Assembly: GCA_025517465.1 (NCBI GenBank)
Contig: JAOPKE010000005.1
Coordinates: 62,001 to 126,000 of the forward strand
DNA from: Halobacteria archaeon HArc-gm2
Lineage (GTDB): Archaea > Halobacteriota > Halobacteria > Halobacteriales > Haloarculaceae
Direction: 5' to 3'
DNA length: 64,000 nucleotides
Part shown: positions 43,602 to 52,969 of the stretch, piece after piece
Numbering within the stretch: the first letter of the stretch is position 1
How the letters are laid out: every line of letters starts with the position of its first letter
Notes under the pieces: generated by a model
Database searches by the model: none
Told to the model about the DNA's origin: nothing
What the model saw: the letters and a program-made list of their open reading frames with translations, nothing else
Made by a program: the position numbers and the translations under genes

Positions 43602-44294
43602 GTGGATGCCAACAACGTCCGTCAGCAGTGGGCCGACCGGTCCGGCGAGTACTCCCCGGCGTATTACGCCTACTACGGTCCGGACGAGACCAGCGAGTTG
43701 ATCCGGGCGTCGCTCGCGCGATTGCTCGACCGCGAGGCGTCTATCCTCGAACTGGGTTGCAGTTCGGGCCGCCACCTCGCGCACCTCCACGAGGACGGCT
43801 TCGATTCGCTCGCCGGCGTCGACATCAACGACGAGGCCTTCGACGTGATGGCGGATGCCTACCCCGACCTGGCCGAGGCGGGGACGTTCCACGTCGACTC
43901 CATCGAGAACGTCGTCGCCGAGTTCGACGACGACCGCTTCGACGCAGTGTACTCCGCCGAGACGCTCCAGCACATCCACCCCGACGACGAGTGGGTGTTC
44001 GACGAACTCGCCCGTATCACCGGTGACGTGTTCGTCACCGCCGAAATCGAGGAGCCCGCTCCAGACGCGGAACCGGCCGACGACGCCGATCCCGGAACTG
44101 TCGCCGACTCTGGCACTGACCCCGACTCCGCCGCCGACGGCCAGGGGGACGCCGACGTGAACTACGTCCACGACGAGTTGCCGCTGTACTACCGCGACTG
44201 GGAGCGGGTGTTCACCGAACGCGGCTTCGAGCAGGTCGACGTCGGCGAGACCCGCCGCGACACCGTCCGGACGTTTCGCGCCACGACGGCGTAG
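43602..44294 (+). CDS. Class I SAM-dependent methyltransferase
   Basis: 230 aa. SAM-binding motif ILELGCSSGRHLAHLHEDGFDSLAGVDIND (about 47-76), motif II/III FDAVYSAETLQHIHPDDEW. A low-complexity acidic Pro/Ala/Asp insertion (about 150-185) interrupts the C-terminal part. The target is unknown. It starts with GTG (43602); CTTAAG about 27 bp upstream serves as TATA-like box. Confidence 0.85.
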   Translation: MDANNVRQQWADRSGEYSPAYYAYYGPDETSELIRASLARLLDREASILELGCSSGRHLAHLHEDGFDSLAGVDINDEAFDVMADAYPDLAEAGTFHVDSIENVVAEFDDDRFDAVYSAETLQHIHPDDEWVFDELARITGDVFVTAEIEEPAPDAEPADDADPGTVADSGTDPDSAADGQGDADVNYVHDELPLYYRDWERVFTERGFEQVDVGETRRDTVRTFRATTA

Positions 44295-44371
44295 TTCGTC
44301 GGTTTTCGGTCGTCGTTCGTCGCCCCGTCGTTCGTCCAACGTTTATTGGCGTCGCTGCCCGACGTAGCGAT

Positions 44372-45928
44372 ATGGCACCGTCCCGGCCCCTGGACTACCG
44401 CCCGTCGCGCCCGGAACTCGCCGTCTTCGTCTCCGGCGTCACCAGCATGGGTCTCGAAATTCTCGCGGGTCGGATGGTCGCCCCGCAGTTCGGCTCCAGT
44501 ATCTACACGTGGGGTAGCATCATCGGCGTGTTCCTGGCGGCGCTCAGCTACGGCTACTACCGCGGCGGGAAGTACGCCGCGAGCAGGGCGTCCAACGGGC
44601 ACATGGCGCGACTGTTCCTCCTGACGGCGCTGTACGTCGCCGTGCTGATATTCGCCGGCGACCTGCTGTTGCGGTCGACGACGGCGTTCCCGCTCCCCAG
44701 CCGGTACGCCTCGCTGCCGGCCATCGTTCTCATGTTCGGGCCGCCGACGTACCTGCTGGGATACATCAGCCCGTACGCGGCCGAACTCTCGGCGAAGGAG
44801 GGCCTCGGCGAGGCGTCGGGCCACGTGTACGCCGTCGGGACCGTCGGGAGTATCGTCGGCGCCTTCGCCACGACCTTCCTCCTCATCCCGGCCCTCGATG
44901 TCGACGTCATCGGACTCGTCTTCGGCCTGCTCTCGGTCGGGACCGCCGTCGCGCTCGTCCGCCCCTGGGTCGACGGGGACCAGGCGCTGGCGAGCGTCGG
45001 CGTCGCCGTCCTGCTGGTCGCCGCCGCGAGCAGCGGCGCCGTGGGAATCGCCCCTGAGGGCCAGGTCGTCTACCAGACCCAGACCGCCTACCAGGAACTC
45101 GAGGTCGTCGACCGCGGCGAGACGCGGACGCTGTACCTCGACGGCCAGCCCCACAGCGCCATGGACAGGTCCGAGCCGAACCGGCACGTCTTCGAGTACA
45201 CGCGCTACTTCCACCTGCCGCTCCTGCTGACCGACGACGTGGATCGAGTGCTGTTTATCGGTGGCGGCGGATTCACCGGGCCGAAACGATTCGCCGCGGA
45301 CTACGACGTCACGGTCGACGTCGCGGAGGTCGACCCCCAGGTCGTCGGCGCCGCGAAGGAGTACTTTCAGCTGGAGGAGTCCGAGAACCTGAACGTCCAC
45401 ACCACCGGCGGGCGCCAGTTCCTCCGGGAGACCGACCACGAGTACGACCTGATAGTCGTCGACGCCTACCGCAAGGACAAGGTCCCCTTCCAGCTGACGA
45501 CGGTGGAGTTCATGCGGCTGGCCAACGACCGCCTCTCCGAGGACGGCGTCCTCTTCGCCAACCTCATCTCCGCGCCCACGGGGCCGGCCTCGGAGTTCTA
45601 CCGCGCGGAGTACCGGACGATGGACCGGGTGTACCCGCAGGTGTACAGCTTCCCCACGACCGAGACGGTGGCGGTCCAGAATATCGAGGTGATCGCGACG
45701 AAGAACGAGACGCGGCTCACTGAAGCACAGCTACAGGCGCGCAACGACCGTCGGGACATCGGTATCGACCTCAGCGAGGAGATAGCGAACTACCGGGACC
45801 CGCCCGAGACCAGTGACGTCCCGATGCTCCGCGACGACCACGCGCCCGTCGACAGCCTGCTCGACCCGATGGTCGGCCAGCGCTACGTCGTCGAGGAGAC
45901 GGACGGCAACGCAACGGTCGCGGACTAG
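44372..45928 (+). CDS. Membrane spermidine synthase-like protein
   Basis: 518 aa. The N-terminal half (about 15-235) has seven or so membrane segments of the transporter-like type often fused to this family; the C-terminal half (about 240-480) is a spermidine-synthase-like Rossmann domain: TLYLDGQPHSAMDRSEPNRHVFEYTRYFHL, VLFIGGGGFTGPKRF, VAEVDPQVV, YDLIVVDAYRK. The catalytic-type Asp is present, but the following residues differ from true aminopropyltransferases (DAYRK for DSTDP), so the acceptor may not be a polyamine. Confidence 0.85.
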   Translation: MAPSRPLDYRPSRPELAVFVSGVTSMGLEILAGRMVAPQFGSSIYTWGSIIGVFLAALSYGYYRGGKYAASRASNGHMARLFLLTALYVAVLIFAGDLLLRSTTAFPLPSRYASLPAIVLMFGPPTYLLGYISPYAAELSAKEGLGEASGHVYAVGTVGSIVGAFATTFLLIPALDVDVIGLVFGLLSVGTAVALVRPWVDGDQALASVGVAVLLVAAASSGAVGIAPEGQVVYQTQTAYQELEVVDRGETRTLYLDGQPHSAMDRSEPNRHVFEYTRYFHLPLLLTDDVDRVLFIGGGGFTGPKRFAADYDVTVDVAEVDPQVVGAAKEYFQLEESENLNVHTTGGRQFLRETDHEYDLIVVDAYRKDKVPFQLTTVEFMRLANDRLSEDGVLFANLISAPTGPASEFYRAEYRTMDRVYPQVYSFPTTETVAVQNIEVIATKNETRLTEAQLQARNDRRDIGIDLSEEIANYRDPPETSDVPMLRDDHAPVDSLLDPMVGQRYVVEETDGNATVAD

Positions 45929-45955
45929 GGGCCGAGGCCCACCGGGCGAACGGTC

Positions 45956-46522
45956 CTACGCGCTCTCTTCGTCGTCGGTCTCGGCAGAATTCTCGTCCTC
46001 GTCGCGCTCACCGATGGCTTCGACAGAGGTGTCTGCCTCGCCGGACTCGTCCTCGGCCGTCTCGTCCGTCCCCGCGCCGGATGCGTCCGTCTCCTCGCTC
46101 TCCTCGGCGGTATCACTGCCCGTACTCTCCCGGTCCGGGTCGTCCTGGTCGGCGGGGCGCCCGCTGGAAAGGTCCTCGCCGGGCATGGGTTCGTTGCCGA
46201 TGGCGCCCTCTGTCGTTCCGGCGCCCATGGCCGAATCGCGCTGGTCCGGCGATTCCTCGCCGCTCTCGCCGATGGGAATCTCGAAGTCGTCGCCGGACCG
46301 GACGTCGTCGACCGTCTCCCTCACCTCGTCCATCGATGGGGCGCGCTCGCTCCGCCCGGCGCGGCGGACGGCCAGGTACGCAAGGCCGAGGACGCCGAGA
46401 GCGAACAGCGCCTTTCTGAGCCCGCCCCGGGCCGATCCGCCGTCGTCACTCGCGGTCGCGCCGTCCAGTGGTTCCGTCGCGTTGCTCTCCCGCCGTGGAT
46501 CGAGTAATCGGTTCACGTCCAC
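45956..46522 (-). CDS. Single-helix membrane protein with acidic tail
   Basis: 188 aa. A membrane segment near 37-52 (KALFALGVLGLAYLAV) is followed by a conserved-looking stretch SMDEVRETVDDVRSGDDFEIPIG and about 100 residues of low-complexity Glu/Asp/Ser/Thr. No ATG is suitable; GTG at 46522 (or 46516, in frame) gives a sensible start, because residues further upstream are Cys-rich and unlike the rest. Function unknown. Confidence 0.6.
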   Translation of the reverse strand: MDVNRLLDPRRESNATEPLDGATASDDGGSARGGLRKALFALGVLGLAYLAVRRAGRSERAPSMDEVRETVDDVRSGDDFEIPIGESGEESPDQRDSAMGAGTTEGAIGNEPMPGEDLSSGRPADQDDPDRESTGSDTAEESEETDASGAGTDETAEDESGEADTSVEAIGERDEDENSAETDDEESA

Positions 46523-46647
46523 AGTTGGACCCGCACAATGAAGTTCGTTTGGAATACACTTTCGACAGACAGGTCTGCGGTTGCGATAGACGCCGGAGGT
46601 CCCGTGGGGGTAGACACTTGCCAGCACGACTCGAACGTTCGGGCGTG

Positions 46648-47331
46648 ATGACTTTCGACCCCGACGCCGTCGACGTGGTCGCGTTCGATTCCTACGGCAC
46701 GATCGTCGACGTCACCACGGTGGAGGAGCCACTGGCCGACTACGTCGACGACCCGGCAGCCCTGGCGAGTCTCTGGCGGGAGCGCTCGCTGACCTGCGCT
46801 ATGGTCGGCAACGCCATCGACGAGTACCACGCCTTCTTCGACCTGATCGAACACGCCCTCGAGTACGCCCTTTCGGCCCGCGGCGTCGACCTCTCGGAGG
46901 ACGAGAAGGCGGCCCTCCTGGCGACGTACCACGACCTGGACGTCTTCGACGACGTCCACGAGGGGCTCGACCGGTTGCGAGCGGGCGGGTACAACTGCTA
47001 CGTCGTCTCGAACGGAAATCGCGAAATGCTCGACTCGCTGGTCGACTTCGCGGATCTGGGCGACCGGATCGAGCGGACGTTCAGCGCCGACGACGTCGGG
47101 CGGTTCAAGCCCGAACCCGAGATCTACCGCCACGCTGCCGAGGAGATCGAGACGCCCGTCGAGAACGTCGCCTTCGCCGCGGCGGGCTGGTGGGACGTCC
47201 CCGGCGCGGTCAACGCCGGGATGCAGGGGGTGTGGGTGAACCGCCAGGAGACGCTCTGGGGCCCCTACGAGACCGAGCCCCACCTGACCGTCTCGACGTT
47301 CACCGAACTGGCCGACGAACTGGGAGTCTGA
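46648..47331 (+). CDS. HAD hydrolase, L-2-haloacid dehalogenase type
   Basis: 227 aa. Motif I VVAFDSYGTIVDV with nucleophile Asp, motif II VVSNGNREML, motif III Lys in GRFKPEPEIY, and FAAAGWWDVPGAVNAGMQGVWVNR, the type II dehalogenase form of motif IV. It may hydrolyse 2-haloacids or related carboxylates. An overlapping GTG at 46645 is the alternative start. Confidence 0.88.
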   Translation: MTFDPDAVDVVAFDSYGTIVDVTTVEEPLADYVDDPAALASLWRERSLTCAMVGNAIDEYHAFFDLIEHALEYALSARGVDLSEDEKAALLATYHDLDVFDDVHEGLDRLRAGGYNCYVVSNGNREMLDSLVDFADLGDRIERTFSADDVGRFKPEPEIYRHAAEEIETPVENVAFAAAGWWDVPGAVNAGMQGVWVNRQETLWGPYETEPHLTVSTFTELADELGV

Positions 47332-47334
47332 GAG

Positions 47335-47988
47335 CTACGCAGTACCGGCGTCCGTCGGCCGGATTTTCAGCAGGGTGATGATGCCGAGGAACCGCTTTCT
47401 GACCTCGAACGAGTCGAAGCCGGCCTCGGCGACCAGGTCGGCGGGCTCCTGGTTCCACCGGCAGCCCATCGACTCGAAGTGGCGCGGCGCCCACCAGTCC
47501 TGGAATCGCGCGACCGGGCCCAGACTGCTCCGGCCGTGCTCCAGCAGCAGGATTCGGCCGTCGGGTCGGCAGACCCGATCCATCTCCCGCAGCACCGTTA
47601 TCGGCTCCGGGAACGTACACGTCGACAGCGACGAGATCACGGTGTCGAAGCTGTCGTCGGGATAGGGGAGGTCGGCCGCGTCGGCCCGCTGGAGGTCCAC
47701 GTCCCTCCCGAGTTCGGCCGCCTGCTCGCGCGCCCGCTCGAGCATCGCCTCGCTCAGATCGACGCCCGTAAGTTCGACGTCGTCCGGGAGGTAGCGGAAG
47801 TTGATACCGGTCCCACAGGCCACGTCGAGCACGCGCCCGTCTGCGCGGGAGAACAGTTGCTCGCGATATCGCCCGGTGAACAGCCGGTCGAGCGCTTCGA
47901 ACCGGGCGAACTTCGGCGCCACGTCCTCGTACACCGCCTCGATCTCTTCGGGCTCTTTCGTGGGGCGTTCGCGGGACTCGGCGGTCAT
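47335..47988 (-). CDS. Class I SAM methyltransferase, UbiE/PmtA-like
   Basis: 217 aa. SAM motif VLDVACGTGINFRYLPDDVELTGVDLSEAML, then AADLPYPDDSFDTVISSLSTCTFPEP and GRILLLEHGRSSLGPVARFQDWW. The EHG...W region is shared with phospholipid and quinone methyltransferases. The substrate is unknown. It is convergent with the HAD gene, with 3 bp between stops. Confidence 0.85.
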   Translation of the reverse strand: MTAESRERPTKEPEEIEAVYEDVAPKFARFEALDRLFTGRYREQLFSRADGRVLDVACGTGINFRYLPDDVELTGVDLSEAMLERAREQAAELGRDVDLQRADAADLPYPDDSFDTVISSLSTCTFPEPITVLREMDRVCRPDGRILLLEHGRSSLGPVARFQDWWAPRHFESMGCRWNQEPADLVAEAGFDSFEVRKRFLGIITLLKIRPTDAGTA

Positions 47989-48237
47989 ACGTGACGATTG
48001 GACCGGACGCGACTAAAGCGCTGACCCGGGCGCGACTGCCGACTGGCGGGACCGTGTTCGATGCAGCAGGCGGAACGGGAGGGCATCCGTCCTCGGCGGG
48101 CAGAACGGACCGGACGGGTCAGAAGGACGTCGCAGTGGGACGTCCGACACCGCCCACCGGGACTACCGGAATCGATGGATCACCGGGCCGGGCCGTCTCG
48201 AACGGACTTTTCCGCCATCCGTGCGTACCTCTCGCAT

Positions 48238-48684
48238 ATGACCGACTTCCGTGGCGCCTGGTCCGAGGGCGAGGTCGAATCCTTCCTGCACGAGGTGACG
48301 GTCCCCATCCGAATCGCGACTCGGCGGTCGGACGGGTCGCTGTGGCCCGTCACCGTGTGGTACCGGTACCGCGACGGATTCCTCGAGTGTGCGACGCAGG
48401 CTGGGGCCGACCTGGTGGCCATCCTCCGAAACGATCCGGCCGTCGGATTCGACGTCTCGACGAACGAGGTGCCCTACCGCGGGATCCGTGGGAGTGGCGT
48501 CGCCACCGTCTCTCGCGACGGCGGCAGTGACGTCCTGCGCGCACTCGTCGAGCGCTACCTCGGCGGGACGGACTCCTCACTGGCCAGGTACCTGCTCAGT
48601 GACGACCGCGACGAGGTCAGGATTCGGATCGATCCGCGTGAGATCTATAGCTGGGACTACACCGAGCGGATGAGAGACGTCTGA
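48238..48684 (+). CDS. Pyridoxamine 5'-phosphate oxidase-like flavin protein
   Basis: 148 aa split-barrel flavin/F420-binding type: IRIATRRSDGSLWPVTVWYRYRDGFLECATQAGADLVAILRNDPAVGFDVSTN, ending EIYSWDYTERM. The family includes PNPOx-like and F420-dependent reductases; the presence of cofC in the window makes F420 a fair candidate cofactor. Small size and no extra domain. ATG at 48238. Confidence 0.82.
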   Translation: MTDFRGAWSEGEVESFLHEVTVPIRIATRRSDGSLWPVTVWYRYRDGFLECATQAGADLVAILRNDPAVGFDVSTNEVPYRGIRGSGVATVSRDGGSDVLRALVERYLGGTDSSLARYLLSDDRDEVRIRIDPREIYSWDYTERMRDV

Positions 48685-48912
48685 AAGGAGGGCAGCATAC
48701 CCCGATCGTCGCATCTTCACCGCAGTCGCCGTTCGGCGCCGTGGATAGAAAGTCGGCCTCGGCACTCATAGGGTTCGTCACGGCGAGGTGGTCATCCCCG
48801 CTCGGAACCGGTCACCGTCACCGGCGACGTTCGTCATCGGCCGGGTAGTGGTAGCGGGCGGACCCTCAAGTCGGTTGCTTTCCGCGAGCAATCTTCGGCC
48901 GCGGGGTCGCGC

Positions 48913-49128
48913 TCACTCGTCGTAGAGGCCCATGTCCTCGGCGGCGAGGTCGAGGACGTGGTCGGCGACGGCGGGGTCTATCTGGGCCACCTCCTCGCCG
49001 TCGTGTAACTGGTCGTTGTGCCGGTCGATGGCGGCTTCGAGGTCAGAGAGCGCCACGCTCGTCTCCGTGTCGCACTCGGGGCAAACCACCGGAAACGACG
49101 GTTCCTCCTCCTCGTCTGGTCCTGTCAT
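48913..49128 (-). CDS. Small protein with a Cys-pair motif
   Basis: 71 aa. One CPEC knuckle (VVCPECDTETSVALSDLEAAIDRHNDQLHDGEEVAQIDP), with His residues nearby that may complete a metal site, then an acidic helical end. A half zinc-ribbon typical of small haloarchaeal proteins; it may dimerise. Function unknown. Confidence 0.7.
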   Translation of the reverse strand: MTGPDEEEEPSFPVVCPECDTETSVALSDLEAAIDRHNDQLHDGEEVAQIDPAVADHVLDLAAEDMGLYDE

Positions 49129-49259
49129 AGCTGGTCGTCCGGGGGTTCGCGACCCCGGAGGAAAACTGGGCCGATTCCCGGCGCTCCCCACTCGCAGGCC
49201 GACGCGCAACGTGTGTATTCCCAGTGACACTTTTCCCGGCAGGGCCCGTCAGTGATCGT

Positions 49260-50267
49260 ATGGATTCGAGCCGGGGATTTCTCCTCCTCGTCGTCGCCGC
49301 CCTCCTCGCGCTCTCCGCGCTGTTCGTCCTCCCGTTCCTCCAGTACTTCCTGCTCGCCGTCGTCCTCGCGTACGTACTCGCACCGGTACAGGCCCGGGCC
49401 GAGCAGTGGGCGAGTCCACGCATCGCCGCGGGGGCCGTCGTCGCTCTCGCGAGCGTCGCGGTCATCCTCCCGCTGGTCGTCGTGACGCGCGCCGTCGCCG
49501 CCGACGCGGCGGCCCTGGTCGAGGGCGTCCAGCAGGGCGGTGAGAGCGTCGCGGAACTCGAGGCGGCAATCGAAGCGCTGGTCGGCGCCGATATCTCCTT
49601 CAGCGAGCTGCTCCAGTCGGTCGTGAGCAACGGCGGGTCTGGGGCGTTCGGCAGCATCCTCGGCGTCTTCGGCGCGGTGACCCACGCCGTCATCGGGCTC
49701 GGGCTCACCATCTTCCTCCTGTACTACTTCCTGAAGGACGGCGACGACTTCGTCGCCTGGCTCCGCTGGGTCCTGCCGCTCCCGGCCGACGTCCTCGACG
49801 AGCTACTCGACGCCATCGACGACATCACCTGGGCCGTCCTCGCCGGCCACGTCTTCATCGCCATCGTGCAGGGCGCCATCGCGGGGCTCGGCCTCTTCGC
49901 CGTCGGCATTCCGAACGCCCTGTTCTGGACGTCGGTGATGATCGTCCTGGCGCTCCTCCCAGTCGTCGGATCCTTCCTCGTCTGGGGGCCCGCGTCGGTG
50001 TACCTCGTCCTCGTCGGGCGACCCGTGCCGGCCGCGTTACTGTTCGTCTACGGAACGATCATCGTCGGGATCTCTGACGACTACCTCCGCCCGGTCGTCG
50101 TCGACCGGTACGCCCGCGTCAACCCGAGCGTCATCATCCTCGGCGTCATCGGCGGCCTCTACGCCATCGGGTTCATGGGCCTGTTCGTGGGTCCGATCAT
50201 CATCGGCGCGCTCCGGGCCACCCTCGACGTCTACCGCGAACAGTGCGCGCCCGAGGTCGACGGCTGA
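49260..50267 (+). CDS. AI-2E family membrane transporter
   Basis: 335 aa. Membrane segments at about 8-40 and 60-80, a periplasm-side helical stretch (DAAALVEGVQQGGESVAELEAAIEAL), then five C-terminal segments with GIPNALFWTSVMIVLALLPVVG and DDYLRPVVVDRYARVNPSVIILGVIGGL, the AI-2E signature. Family members include AI-2 exporters and Na+/H+ antiporters; substrate unknown here. Confidence 0.88.
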   Translation: MDSSRGFLLLVVAALLALSALFVLPFLQYFLLAVVLAYVLAPVQARAEQWASPRIAAGAVVALASVAVILPLVVVTRAVAADAAALVEGVQQGGESVAELEAAIEALVGADISFSELLQSVVSNGGSGAFGSILGVFGAVTHAVIGLGLTIFLLYYFLKDGDDFVAWLRWVLPLPADVLDELLDAIDDITWAVLAGHVFIAIVQGAIAGLGLFAVGIPNALFWTSVMIVLALLPVVGSFLVWGPASVYLVLVGRPVPAALLFVYGTIIVGISDDYLRPVVVDRYARVNPSVIILGVIGGLYAIGFMGLFVGPIIIGALRATLDVYREQCAPEVDG

Positions 50268-50303
50268 TCGTCGCAGACGGAACTCGGGGTACTAACATGG
50301 CCC

Positions 50304-50954
50304 GTGTCAGAGGTTCAGGTAATGCTAGTGCTCGGTGACGCACACGCCGCCGACCCGGAGAACCGCGCGGCGCTGCTGGCCGCCTACGACGACGCCGACG
50401 CGGACGTGGCCATCCAGTTGGGGGACCTGGAGTGGTACGACCTGCCGGTGCCGACGTGGTTCATCGCGGGCAACAACGAGGACTTCGACGTCACCGAGGC
50501 GATGCGAGCGGGCGAGACGCCACCAGGGGCCAACAACGCACACCTCCTGGCCAGCACCGCCACCGAGATCGAGGGACTGCGAATCGCCGGCCTCTCCGGC
50601 AACTTCGCACCGACGCGCTACGACAGGGCGCGGAGCGACCTCGTCGGCGAGCGGCGGCGCCACTTCACCCACGAGGACGTCGAGCGACTCGCCGAACTCG
50701 AAGATATCGACCTGCTGCTCACCCACGAGGCGCCGAACGGCCTCCTCTCCTACGGTTACGACCCGGGCTGTGACCACGTCGACGACCTGATCGCCACGCT
50801 CGACCCGGACCTCGTCCTCGTCGGCCACCACCACAGCCACCACGAGACGACCGTTCACGGCACCCGCGTCGTCGGCCTCGCTCCGGCCTGGCAGTGTTAC
50901 TACCTGCTGGACCCCGTGGACCTGACCTTGCAGGTCCGCGAGACGCCCAGTTGA
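50304..50954 (+). CDS. Metallophosphoesterase (YfcE/MJ0936-like)
   Basis: 216 aa. Metal-binding motifs VLGDAH, QLGDLEWYD, FIAGNNEDFD, LLTHEAP and VGHHHSHHET: the full set of calcineurin-like phosphoesterase ligands. Probably a small phosphodiesterase. A GTG at 50304 gives MSEVQVMLVLGD; the ATG at 50322 (MLVLGD) is the alternative. It is convergent with the permease gene. Confidence 0.88.
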   Translation: MSEVQVMLVLGDAHAADPENRAALLAAYDDADADVAIQLGDLEWYDLPVPTWFIAGNNEDFDVTEAMRAGETPPGANNAHLLASTATEIEGLRIAGLSGNFAPTRYDRARSDLVGERRRHFTHEDVERLAELEDIDLLLTHEAPNGLLSYGYDPGCDHVDDLIATLDPDLVLVGHHHSHHETTVHGTRVVGLAPAWQCYYLLDPVDLTLQVRETPS

Positions 50955-50961
50955 GGGCCGG

Positions 50962-52539
50962 TCACCGACCGCTGCGACCGGTCTCGGCGCCCTCGCTCGC
51001 GACCGAGTCCTCGCCGAAGCCGAACCACTGGTACCAGACGGGCTGGAACGCGCCCTCGTCCTCGGCGATGTCGTCCCACTCGGCGAGGCCGCGCTCCTCG
51101 CGCGTGCCGGGGATGGTGTTGTCGAGGACGAGCGCCGCGAGCCCGCCGACGGCCATTCCCGTCGTCCCGATGACGTAGGCCGTGTCGGCGACGACCTGCT
51201 GGCCGAGGACCGCGCCGGCGACCGGAACCGCCGCCAGGCCCTCCCGGAACGCACCGATCGAGCCGACGTTGGCCACGTACTCGGGGACGGCGAGGCCGAC
51301 GAACAGCGCGAAGCCGACGACGAAGACGTTCCGCGAGGAGTCGAGATCGACGTAGCGCAGGTTCGAGAGCCCGACGGCGACGATCTGGGCGAACATCGCG
51401 ACGAAGAGGCCGCCGACGATGGGGTCGGGGATGGTCGCCACGAGCTGGCCGAAGTAGCCGACGAAGCCGAACACGAGCATGATGACCGCACCGATCTGGA
51501 CGACGTAGCGCGAGGCGACGCCGGTCAGCCCGATGGCGCCGATGTTCTCGGAGTAGGAGGTGGACCCGCCCGTCCCCATGATCCCGGCGAAGACGTTCAT
51601 CAGCCCCTCCATCCCGATGCCGTGGTTCATCCGCCGCTCGCTGGGCATCCCGTTGCCGGTGAGCCGCGCGACGGCGTGGTAGTCGCCGATGCTCTCGACG
51701 ATGGAGGCCAGCACGCCGGCGAACATCCCGATGACGAAGGCGGCGTTGAACGTCGGCATCCCCCACTGGAGGGGGTAGATGGGGAGCAGGAACCGGGCGT
51801 CGGTGATCGCTCCGAGCGCGACGTAACCCGTCGTATCGGGCGTGTAAAAGCCCGTGACGGAGAGGACGGCGGCGACGAGCCAGGCGATGACGACGCCGAG
51901 GATCACGGGGAAGAGGCGAAACAGCTGAGAGTAGCTGTCGAGGTACTGCGAGAAGCCGACGATCAGCAGGAGCGTCAGCCCGAGGAGCCACCAGTTGTTT
52001 CCTGCACTGGTGACCTGGCCGACGTTGAACAGCGCCAGCCCGATCAAGGTGATAGTCGGGGCGATGACGACCGGCGAGAGGAATCGCCGAAGTTTGCCGA
52101 CGATGCCGAAGTAGCCGATGGCGACCTCGGTCAACGCCGCAACGATGATGGCGCCCTGGAGCGCCTGCAACTTGACCTGCCAGCCGACCTCGCCCGGCAG
52201 GACGGTGACGGTCGCGACGATGGCGAGCGCCGGCGCCAGCATCGAGAACGGCGCCCCCTGGACGAGCGGGTAACGGTTCCCGAACGTGGTCTGTGCCAGC
52301 GTCGCGATCCCGGAGACGACGAAGAAGGTCCCGACGAACCGCGCGGTCACGCCGGTCGGCATCTCCATCGCCGCTGCCAGGATGAGCGGGACGGCGACGT
52401 TCGCCCCGACCATCGTCAGGTAGTGTTGCATCCCGAGGACCATCGACTTCGGCAGCGATGGTCGGTCGTCGATCCCGAACGCCACGAACGACTCGTCGTC
52501 GTCCCCCGCGTCGCCGTTCCCGTCGGACGCTGTACTCAT
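50962..52539 (-). CDS. Nucleobase:cation symporter-2 family permease (uracil/xanthine)
   Basis: 525 aa. After an acidic N-terminus, QHYLTMVGANVAVPLILA begins a 14-helix NCS2 core; VESIGDYHAVARLTGN, GGSTSYSENIGAIGLTGVASRYVV and GLSNLRYVDLDSSRN match the substrate and signature regions of the UraA/UapA fold. It imports uracil or xanthine with H+ or Na+. The C-terminal cytosolic tail is acidic. Confidence 0.92.
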   Translation of the reverse strand: MSTASDGNGDAGDDDESFVAFGIDDRPSLPKSMVLGMQHYLTMVGANVAVPLILAAAMEMPTGVTARFVGTFFVVSGIATLAQTTFGNRYPLVQGAPFSMLAPALAIVATVTVLPGEVGWQVKLQALQGAIIVAALTEVAIGYFGIVGKLRRFLSPVVIAPTITLIGLALFNVGQVTSAGNNWWLLGLTLLLIVGFSQYLDSYSQLFRLFPVILGVVIAWLVAAVLSVTGFYTPDTTGYVALGAITDARFLLPIYPLQWGMPTFNAAFVIGMFAGVLASIVESIGDYHAVARLTGNGMPSERRMNHGIGMEGLMNVFAGIMGTGGSTSYSENIGAIGLTGVASRYVVQIGAVIMLVFGFVGYFGQLVATIPDPIVGGLFVAMFAQIVAVGLSNLRYVDLDSSRNVFVVGFALFVGLAVPEYVANVGSIGAFREGLAAVPVAGAVLGQQVVADTAYVIGTTGMAVGGLAALVLDNTIPGTREERGLAEWDDIAEDEGAFQPVWYQWFGFGEDSVASEGAETGRSGR

Positions 52540-52690
52540 CGCTACCGCGTTTGCGTTCCCCCTTCAAATCATGCGGGGGAACGGCACGAAGCGTGTCGAT
52601 AGGCCGACACGCAGGACGCCGTGGTGAGATCTCGGCCGCAGACCACCGGCAGGGCCAATAGTTTTCAGCCAGCCGGGAGAATTCGCTCGT

Positions 52691-52969
52691 ATGGCAGACC
52701 TGCTCTCCGACGACGAGATCGCGGCACAGCTACCAGACGAGTGGGAACGCGACGGCGACGAGATCACCCGAACGTACGAGTTCGACGCCTACCTCGACGG
52801 CGTCGGCTTCGCCGCGGCGGCCGGCGGCCTCGCCCAGGAGGCGTTCCACCACCCGGAGATGACCATCGGCTGGCGCGAGGTCGAGGTCCGCCTGACGACC
52901 CACGACGAGGGCGGCATCACGGGCAACGACGTCGACCTGGCCGAGCGGTTCGACGAAATCTACGACTGA
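52691..52969 (+). CDS. phhB: Pterin-4a-carbinolamine dehydratase
   Basis: 92 aa. Motif EAFHHPEMTIGWREVEVRLTTHDEGGITGNDVDLAERFDEI contains the catalytic HHP and the later TH and GGIT-D elements of 4a-hydroxytetrahydrobiopterin dehydratase. It regenerates pterin cofactor or acts in a moco-related pathway. Its TGA overlaps the ATG of the LWR-salt protein gene by one base. Confidence 0.93.
   Translation: MADLLSDDEIAAQLPDEWERDGDEITRTYEFDAYLDGVGFAAAAGGLAQEAFHHPEMTIGWREVEVRLTTHDEGGITGNDVDLAERFDEIYD

Noticed and set aside
44189-45439. Minus-strand frame opposite the spermidine-synthase-like gene
   Set aside because: No family motif; the plus-strand protein has clear membrane segments and a Rossmann motif.
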